Shown: one piece after another, positions 59,061-64,000 of the stretch | How positions within the stretch are numbered: the stretch's first letter is position 1 | Layout of the letters: every line of letters starts with the position of its first letter | DNA from: Pseudomonas sp. S31 | GTDB lineage: Bacteria; Pseudomonadota; Gammaproteobacteria; Pseudomonadales; Pseudomonadaceae | DNA length: 64,000 nt | NCBI RefSeq assembly: GCF_016648105.1 | Contig: NZ_JACVVE010000019.1 | Location: 1 to 64,000, forward strand | Reading direction: 5' to 3' | Made by a program: the position numbers and the translations under genes | Notes under the pieces: generated by a model | The model's database searches: none | Told to the model about the DNA's origin: nothing | What the model saw: only the letters and a program-made list of their open reading frames with translations

Positions 59061-60353
59061 ATGGACGTCACCGCAACCCTGAGCCTGGGCGATCCACTGG
59101 AACCTGCACGCAAGGCCACCGCCGAGATGCTGCAGACCCGCGAGCGCACCTACTCGCTGCCCCAGCCTTTCTACACCGACGAGCGTCTGTTCCAGATCGA
59201 CATGCAGGAGATCTTCCACAAGGAATGGCTGATCGCCGGCATGACCTGCGAGATTCCGGCCAAGGGCAACTACATCACCCTGCAGATCGGCAAGAACCCG
59301 ATCATCGTGGTGCGCGGCGCCGAGGGTAAGGTGCATGCCTTCCACAACGTCTGCCGCCACCGTGGCTCGCGCCTGTGCGTGAGCGAAAAGGGCAAGGTGG
59401 CCAAGCTGGTCTGCCACTACCACCAGTGGACCTACGAGCTGGATGGTCGCCTGCTGTTCGCCGGCACCGAAATGGGCGCCGACTTCGACATGAAGGAGTA
59501 CGGCCTGAAGCCGGTGAACGTGAAGGTCGCCGGTGGCTACATCTTCATCAGCCTGGCGGAAAACCCACCGGCAATCGACGAGTTCCTGGCCACCCTGGAC
59601 CACTACATGGAACCGTACGACATGGAAAACACCAAGGTGGCGGTACAGACCACCTTGATGGAAAAGGCCAACTGGAAGCTGGTGCTGGAAAACAACCGCG
59701 AGTGCTACCACTGCTCCGGTTCACACCCAGAATTGCTGCAGACCCTGCTGGAGTGGGACGACACCAACGACCCACGCGCCGACCAGGCCTTCAAGGACCA
59801 TGTGGCCGCTTCCGCCGCCGCCTGGGAAGCCGAGAAGATCCCGTACCTGCACAAGAGCCACGGCCTGCGTAACCGCATCGTGCGCATGCCGCTGCTCAAG
59901 GGCACCGTGTCGATGACCATGGACGGCAAGCAGGCCTGCCAGAAGCTGATGGGCCGCATCAAGAACCCGGACCTGGGCTCGATGCGCATCCTGCACCTGC
60001 CGCACTCGTGGAACCACTGCATGGGCGACCACATGATCGTCTTCACCGTGTGGCCGATCAGCGCCCAGGAAACCATGGTCACCACCAAGTGGCTGGTGCA
60101 CAAGGATGCGGTCGAAGGCGTGGACTACAACCCCGAGCACATGCGCAAGGTGTGGGACGCCACCAACGACCAGGACCGTCGCCTGGCCGAAGAGAACCAG
60201 CGCGGGATCAACTCCACCGCCTACCAGCCAGGCCCCTACTCGAAGACCTACGAGTTCGGCGTGGTCAACTTCATCGACTGGTACAGCCAGCGCGTGCTGG
60301 AGAACCTCGGTGCCGAGCCTGCGCCTTATCTCAAGGAAGTGACCGCGCAATAA
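59061..60353 (+). CDS. gbcA: Glycine betaine monooxygenase, Rieske oxygenase subunit
   Basis: A 430-residue ring-hydroxylating-type oxygenase that demethylates glycine betaine to dimethylglycine and formaldehyde. Rieske ligands are CRHRG (about 98-102) and CHYHQW (about 120-125); the mononuclear iron site is in NRECYHCSGSHPELL near 212-226. ATG at 59061 with CGAGGAA upstream. A long in-frame upstream extension overlapping gbcB is rejected. A strong intrinsic terminator follows. Confidence 0.96.
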   Translation: MDVTATLSLGDPLEPARKATAEMLQTRERTYSLPQPFYTDERLFQIDMQEIFHKEWLIAGMTCEIPAKGNYITLQIGKNPIIVVRGAEGKVHAFHNVCRHRGSRLCVSEKGKVAKLVCHYHQWTYELDGRLLFAGTEMGADFDMKEYGLKPVNVKVAGGYIFISLAENPPAIDEFLATLDHYMEPYDMENTKVAVQTTLMEKANWKLVLENNRECYHCSGSHPELLQTLLEWDDTNDPRADQAFKDHVAASAAAWEAEKIPYLHKSHGLRNRIVRMPLLKGTVSMTMDGKQACQKLMGRIKNPDLGSMRILHLPHSWNHCMGDHMIVFTVWPISAQETMVTTKWLVHKDAVEGVDYNPEHMRKVWDATNDQDRRLAEENQRGINSTAYQPGPYSKTYEFGVVNFIDWYSQRVLENLGAEPAPYLKEVTAQ

Positions 60354-60372
60354 CCCCCCGCAGCGGCACAAC

Positions 60373-60406
60373 AACGCCACGGCTGATGCTTCAGCCGTGG
60401 CGTTTT
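60373..60406 (+). terminator. gbcA intrinsic terminator
   Basis: AACGCCACGGCTGA-TGCT-TCAGCCGTGGCGTT, a 14-bp perfect stem followed by TT, starting 20 nt after the gbcA stop. Confidence 0.9.
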
Positions 60407-60505
60407 ACATTGCAATCCAGAGCCTGCCAACAGGTTTTCCACAGGTTGTGAGCACTATCCCCGAACGTACGCAAACAACCTTCGTGTCCGGCCCCTGTAC
60501 GTTTT

Positions 60506-60570
60506 TTGATCAAATCTACGAAAGCCACGATCTACCTGGCCTGCAGCCTCTATCGAACACCTTGTCCACA
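60506..60570 (+). repeat. TTGATCAA-GGCCTGCAG-DnaA box element, copy 2
   Basis: TTGATCAA 60506-60513, GGCCTGCAG 60538-60546, TTGTCCACA (one mismatch to the DnaA consensus) 60562-60570. CCAACAG follows 7 nt after the box, as in copy 3 and, with one change, copy 4. Confidence 0.75.
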
Positions 60571-60620
60571 GATGAACCAACAGATTTTGTGAGCAGTGTG
60601 CGACAGGCACCTTTTTCCGC

Positions 60621-60629
60621 TGTGGATAA
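60621..60629 (-). promoter_or_regulatory. Perfect DnaA box outside the repeat units
   Basis: TGTGGATAA, reverse complement of TTATCCACA, between copies 2 and 3 and in the opposite orientation. Confidence 0.6.
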
Positions 60630-60688
60630 GCGATTCAACTCCCTGTATCCACGGGATAAAGGCATTCTCACACGCAATCGATCATTTA

Positions 60689-60753
60689 TTGATCAATATC
60701 TTGAAAGCCGCGCGAATAAAGGCCTGCAGAATTCGTCGAACATATTATCCACA
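60689..60753 (+). repeat. TTGATCAA-GGCCTGCAG-DnaA box element, copy 3
   Basis: TTGATCAA 60689-60696, GGCCTGCAG 60721-60729, perfect TTATCCACA 60745-60753, then CCAACAG after 7 nt. It starts 183 bp after copy 2. Confidence 0.8.
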
Positions 60754-60837
60754 GAGCGACCAACAGCGATTGTGGGAAACCTGGCGACGTATCCGTGCCC
60801 ACGCTGTGCAAGGACCACCGTTCGAACTGGTCGTTTT

Positions 60838-60902
60838 TCGATCAAAGGCTTACAGGCCTCATGATACGAGGGCTCGGGAGATGAGCGAACACTTTATCCA
60901 CA
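60838..60902 (+). repeat. TTGATCAA-GGCCTGCAG-DnaA box element, copy 4 (degenerate middle)
   Basis: TCGATCAA 60838-60845, GGGCTCGGG at the place of GGCCTGCAG (5 of 9 matches), perfect TTATCCACA 60894-60902, then CAAACAG after 7 nt. It starts 149 bp after copy 3. Confidence 0.65.
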
Positions 60903-60997
60903 CCTTGGCAAACAGATTCAGTGGGCAAAAGTCGGGAAAGAAGGAGGTCTGTGGATTTGTGGCTGTGGAAGGGGTTCAGAAGGCTTGTGCAGGGGAG

Positions 60998-61006
60998 TTA
61001 TACACA
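60998..61006 (+). promoter_or_regulatory. DnaA box TTATACACA
   Basis: Perfect match to the TTATNCACA consensus, 15 nt before the etfB terminator hairpin. Confidence 0.55.
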
Positions 61007-61020
61007 GATGACCGCCCAGA

Positions 61021-61048
61021 CCCTATCGCCGACCGGCCGGCGATAGGG
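61021..61048 (-). terminator. Terminator hairpin of the dgcB-etfA-etfB operon
   Basis: CCCTATCGCCG pairs with CGGCGATAGGG (11 bp) across a 6-nt loop, 9 nt after the etfB stop on the minus strand. Confidence 0.75.
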
Positions 61049-61057
61049 CCGTGGGAT

Positions 61058-61828
61058 TCAGCGCAACACGCCCTCCTCCACCAGCAGCCTGAGAATCGCC
61101 TCCGCGCCTTCCTGTGGAGAAACGTCCTTCAGCACCTTGCCACCCCCACCACTGGCCTTGGCCGTGGCAGCCTTCATCCGGTCGGCGCCGCTCTTGGCCT
61201 TGATCACCTTGAGCCGCTTGGGTCGTGGTCGCGCCGGTTGCAGCTCGGCCTCGGCCAGCAGTTCATCGTCGACGATGGCCACGTCGCGTGCTGCCAGCAC
61301 ACCCCGCCGGGCAGGCCCAAAGGCGCTCTGGCGCGGCTTGGGCGCGGCGTTATCCACAGTCGCCAGGAGCGGCAGGCGCACCTTCAGCCGCCGCCGCTGA
61401 CCACGCGGAAGGGCCTGCAGTACCTGCGCCGTGCCGTTGTCGATCGACTCCACCTCGGCGAGGCCCACGATCAACGGCCAGCCCAGCCTTTCCGCCAGCA
61501 GGAACGGCAACATACCCGACCCCTCACCGGTTTCCGCCTGGCTGCCAGCCAGCACCAACTGGGCCCCGGCATCGCGCAGGTAGTCGCCGAGCACGCCGAG
61601 CACATCGGCGCCCGCCGGCTGCTCCAGCACATCCAGGTGATCGAGGCCCATGCCCAGGTACGCGCGCAGCGCCTCCTCACGCGGATCGCCGGCGTGTACC
61701 ACCTGCAAGTTATCCCCAGCCAGCTGCAAGCCCAGCTCCACGGCTCGGGCATCCTGTTCGGCGCGACGCGCGCGACCGGAACTGGGGTGGGCACCGATGG
61801 AAACCAGGCTGATGACTTTCGTACTCAT
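61058..61828 (-). CDS. etfB: Electron transfer flavoprotein beta-like subunit of dimethylglycine catabolism
   Basis: A 256-residue ETF beta-type subunit. The AMP-binding segment and the ETF-family core VLAGSQAETGEGSGMLPFLLAERLGWP lie near residues 91-117 (shown here as start and end VLAGSQAETG, LAERLGWP). The C-terminal 50 residues are basic and Gly-rich. It pairs with EtfA to accept electrons from the dimethylglycine-oxidising enzymes (DgcA/DgcB) next to it. ATG at 61828 is used; an ATG two codons earlier is possible. The gene contains a DnaA box at 61350. Confidence 0.87.
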   Translation of the reverse strand: MSTKVISLVSIGAHPSSGRARRAEQDARAVELGLQLAGDNLQVVHAGDPREEALRAYLGMGLDHLDVLEQPAGADVLGVLGDYLRDAGAQLVLAGSQAETGEGSGMLPFLLAERLGWPLIVGLAEVESIDNGTAQVLQALPRGQRRRLKVRLPLLATVDNAAPKPRQSAFGPARRGVLAARDVAIVDDELLAEAELQPARPRPKRLKVIKAKSGADRMKAATAKASGGGGKVLKDVSPQEGAEAILRLLVEEGVLR

Positions 61829-61838
61829 GCTCATGCCC

Positions 61839-63071
61839 TTATGCCGCGTCGCGCTGGCCGCCACTGCGGAAGTTTTCCACAGCCTCGATCAGCGCCTGGA
61901 GAATTGCCGAACTATCGCCAATCACCGACAGGTCGGCCCGTTTGATCATGTCGCAGCCAGGGTCCATGTTGATCGCCACCACCTTGTCGCAGGCACCGAT
62001 GCCTTGCAGGTGCTGGATCGCCCCGGAGATGCCCACCGCCACGTAGACCCGCGCGGTGACCCAGGTACCGGTGGCACCCACCTGGCGGTTGCGCGGCATG
62101 AAGCCGTCGTCCACCGCCACCCGCGAAGCGCCCTCGGTGGCGCCGAGCGCCGCAGTGGCCTGGTGGTACAGGTCCCAGTCCTTGACACCGTTGCCGCCAG
62201 AGACGATGAACTCGGCCTCGGCCATGGCGATGGTGGCCGGATCCACCGCCACCGAGCCAAGGTCTTCGATGCGCGACAGGCTGCGTGCGACGCTTGTGGA
62301 CAACTCCACCGGCAAGGCTTCGTGGCGAGTTTCGCTGACCGGTTCGGCGCACTCCGCCGCGCCCAGGATCAGCCGTGGCACGGCACGTTGCAGGTCTTGC
62401 TGGCCCGCGCCAGCGCGGCCGATGCACTGCCCATCCTTGACCTGCCAGACACGCGTGGCCGGCCGCTCGCCCAGCGCCGCGCCCAGGCGCCGGCCGAGTT
62501 CGCCGCCACCGGTGCGGCTGTCGGGCAACAACCAGTGACGGGGAGCGAACTGGTTATCCACAGCGCGCAGGCCCTGCACCAGTTGCTCCGGTGCATAACC
62601 CTGGTATTGCTCGCCGTCGAGGACCAGCAAGCGATCGACGCCGGCTGTGGAAAAGTGGCTTTCCTTGTGTTCGCCGAACACCACCGCCAGCACCGCACCA
62701 TCGTTACCGGCCAGGCTGTGGGCCAGGCCGAGCAGGTCGCGGTCGTGGCTGCCGAGGCGGCCACCGACCATGTCCGGTACCACGGCGATGTAGAACGCAG
62801 GCATCGGCACCTGGTGCAGCGGCAACTGCACCTCGGCCGCCGCGCTGCGCCGCCCGCCGACAGCGGTGCCCTGCTGGGCCCCGCTGCGGTCGATACGCTT
62901 GATCCCGGCCGGGCCGATGAAGCCTGCCGCGATGGCATGGGGGTTCTTGCGGATGAGGCCGTGGGGGCCCATCCAGCGAGTCTGTTGCGTCTGCATGGCC
63001 GCATGCAGCGGATGCAGGCGGTTACGGGCGATCCACTCGGCGCGTGGGTCGCGGCGGATGATGTCGCTCAT
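61839..63071 (-). CDS. etfA: Electron transfer flavoprotein alpha-like subunit of dimethylglycine catabolism
   Basis: A 410-residue ETF alpha-type protein, longer than housekeeping EtfA because of an N-terminal extension (about 1-85). The FAD-binding C-terminal domain is recognisable from SGGNGVKDWDLYHQATAALGA through VGISGAIQHLQGI and VAINMDPGCDMIKRADLSV (about residues 285-390). ATG overlaps the dgcB stop (ATGA); etfB follows after 10 bp. It carries DnaA-like 9-mers at 61873, 62295, 62554 and 62646. Confidence 0.88.
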   Translation of the reverse strand: MSDIIRRDPRAEWIARNRLHPLHAAMQTQQTRWMGPHGLIRKNPHAIAAGFIGPAGIKRIDRSGAQQGTAVGGRRSAAAEVQLPLHQVPMPAFYIAVVPDMVGGRLGSHDRDLLGLAHSLAGNDGAVLAVVFGEHKESHFSTAGVDRLLVLDGEQYQGYAPEQLVQGLRAVDNQFAPRHWLLPDSRTGGGELGRRLGAALGERPATRVWQVKDGQCIGRAGAGQQDLQRAVPRLILGAAECAEPVSETRHEALPVELSTSVARSLSRIEDLGSVAVDPATIAMAEAEFIVSGGNGVKDWDLYHQATAALGATEGASRVAVDDGFMPRNRQVGATGTWVTARVYVAVGISGAIQHLQGIGACDKVVAINMDPGCDMIKRADLSVIGDSSAILQALIEAVENFRSGGQRDAA

Positions 63072-64000
63072 CAGTGCACCTCCGCAGGTTCACGTTTAGC
63101 CGGTTGCGACTTTGCGGCCGCAGGGGTGTCTTCTTCGATCAGTACATCGGCGACCAGCTCGGCGAGGTCCTTGATCTGCGGGCGCGGTTCGACCACGCCT
63201 TCGAGCATCGCGGTGCACTGTGGGCAGCCCACCGCCACCAGCTCGGCCTCGGTCTCGCGGATGTCGTCCATGCGCATGTCGGGAATGCGCTGCTTGCCCG
63301 GGATGTCGGTGATCGGCGCACCGCCACCACCGCCGCAGCAACGGGAACGGAAGCCCGAGCGCTGCATCTCGCGCACTTCGATGCCCAGCGCCTTGAGCAC
63401 ATCGCGCGGGGCTTCATATTCACCGTTGTAGCGGCCCAGGTAGCATGGGTCGTGGTAGGTGACGCTGCCGCCCTTGTGCTGGCCGAGGTTGAGCTTGTTG
63501 GCCGCGATCAGTTCGGCGATGTAGGTGCTGTGGTGTTGCACCTGATAGTCGCCGCCCAGGGCGCCGTACTCGTTCTTGAGCACATGGAAGCTGTGCGGGT
63601 CGCAGGTGACGATGCGCTGGAAGCTGTACTTGCCCAGGGTCTGGATGTTGCGCCTGGCCAACTGCTGGAAGGTCGCTTCGTCACCCAGCCGACGCGCCAC
63701 GTCGCCGCTGTCGCGCTCTTCCAGGCCGAGCACGGCGAAGTCCACGCCGGAGGCCTTGAGCACTTTGACGAACGCGCGCAGGGTGCGCTGGTTGCGCATG
63801 TCGAAGGCACCATCGCCGACCCAGAACAGCACCTCGGTGGTTTTCACCTCCGCCAGCAGTTTCAGGTTGAGGTCGGCCGCCCAGTTCATCCGCCCGCCGG
63901 GAGCGAAGCCGCCTGGGTTGTCGGTGGCGATCAGGTTGTCCAGCACCTCGGCGCCCTTGTTCGGGGTCGCGCCCTTTTCCAGGGTCAGGTGACGGCGCAT
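63071..64000 (-). CDS. dgcB: Dimethylglycine catabolism Fe-S protein DgcB, C-terminal part
   Basis: The last 309 residues of a larger protein whose 5' end is beyond the window; the first codon shown is an internal Met. Two CCG-type cysteine domains are visible: DPCYLGRYNGEYEAPRDV with SRCCGGGGG, and GCPQCTAMLEG. This heterodisulfide-reductase-like Fe-S protein is needed with DgcA for dimethylglycine demethylation to sarcosine. It heads into etfA-etfB by a 4-bp overlap. Confidence 0.88.
   Translation of the reverse strand: MRRHLTLEKGATPNKGAEVLDNLIATDNPGGFAPGGRMNWAADLNLKLLAEVKTTEVLFWVGDGAFDMRNQRTLRAFVKVLKASGVDFAVLGLEERDSGDVARRLGDEATFQQLARRNIQTLGKYSFQRIVTCDPHSFHVLKNEYGALGGDYQVQHHSTYIAELIAANKLNLGQHKGGSVTYHDPCYLGRYNGEYEAPRDVLKALGIEVREMQRSGFRSRCCGGGGGAPITDIPGKQRIPDMRMDDIRETEAELVAVGCPQCTAMLEGVVEPRPQIKDLAELVADVLIEEDTPAAAKSQPAKREPAEVH

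Larger units (their letters stand above)
60354..61057. other. 704-bp gbcA-etfB intergenic region with DnaA-box elements
   Basis: Unusually long for this window and with no convincing gene. It contains the gbcA terminator, three copies of the TTGATCAA-GGCCTGCAG-DnaA box element, further DnaA-type 9-mers (TTTTCCACA 60435, TGTGGATAA 60621, TTATACACA 60998) and the etfB terminator. ORFs crossing it have no recognisable protein features and are judged fortuitous. Confidence 0.75.

Noticed and set aside
60506..60513. TTGATCAA as an ANR/FNR site
   Set aside because: The FNR/ANR consensus is TTGAT-N4-ATCAA; here the two halves are fused without the 4-nt spacer, so it does not fit.
60397..60864. ORF through the gbcA-etfB gap (155 codons)
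   Set aside because: It runs through the terminator and the repeat units, has no Shine-Dalgarno or recognisable domain, and its codon use is unlike neighbouring genes.

Overview
The window is about 64 kb of chromosome from a fluorescent Pseudomonas, most likely the P. putida group. The evidence is the gene order (glnE next to the waa/wap core-LPS cluster and aceEF; glyA-soxBDAG-purU-fdhA next to gbcAB), the high G+C coding style, and the abundant REP palindromes with the core CGGGTAAACCCGCTCC. No rRNA, tRNA, CRISPR array, prophage or integrative element was seen. Almost all of it is ordinary chromosome with tight operons.

Left part (1-17 kb): srkA, rarD and gcvR; malate synthase G (glcB) with an operator-rich upstream region; an orphan receiver protein; a cNMP/CBS/nucleotidyltransferase protein overlapping a DnaQ-type exonuclease gene; a Fur-box-preceded iron cell-surface-signalling set (ECF sigma factor, FecR-like anti-sigma factor, TonB-dependent siderophore receptor, PepSY membrane protein, small membrane protein); and a 933-residue protein resembling the dermonecrotic-toxin-domain (DUF6543) proteins of Pseudomonas, rich in the rare codon ATA.

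Middle (17-44 kb): the core-LPS operon waaF-waaC-waaG-waaP-wapP-wapQ-(double kinase), whose genes abut or overlap by a few bases; glnE; aceE-aceF behind two palindromic operators that fit the published 15-bp RccR site; a DipA-like c-di-GMP phosphodiesterase; msrA and a GST; creB-creC-creD; a retropepsin-like (DUF785) protein; an acyltransferase; an APC permease; and a DUF2780 protein.

Right part (44-64 kb): the glycine betaine to glycine/serine pathway. GbcAB demethylates glycine betaine, DgcB with EtfAB serves dimethylglycine oxidation, SoxBDAG oxidises sarcosine, and GlyA, PurU and FdhA handle glycine and one-carbon units. ltaE, a second ZapA-type gene with a coiled-coil partner, a chemoreceptor with a sigma-28 promoter, and a REP-associated transposase (RAYT) flanked by its own REP class lie inside this region. 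dgcB runs off the window end.

The most unexpected signal is a 65-bp arrangement, TTGATCAA - 24 nt - GGCCTGCAG - 15 nt - TTATCCACA, kept at exactly constant spacing. It occurs three times in the 704-bp gap between gbcA and etfB and once between rarD and gcvR. The gbcA-etfB-etfA interval also carries an unusually dense set of DnaA-box-like 9-mers, making it a candidate DnaA-titration or regulatory locus.
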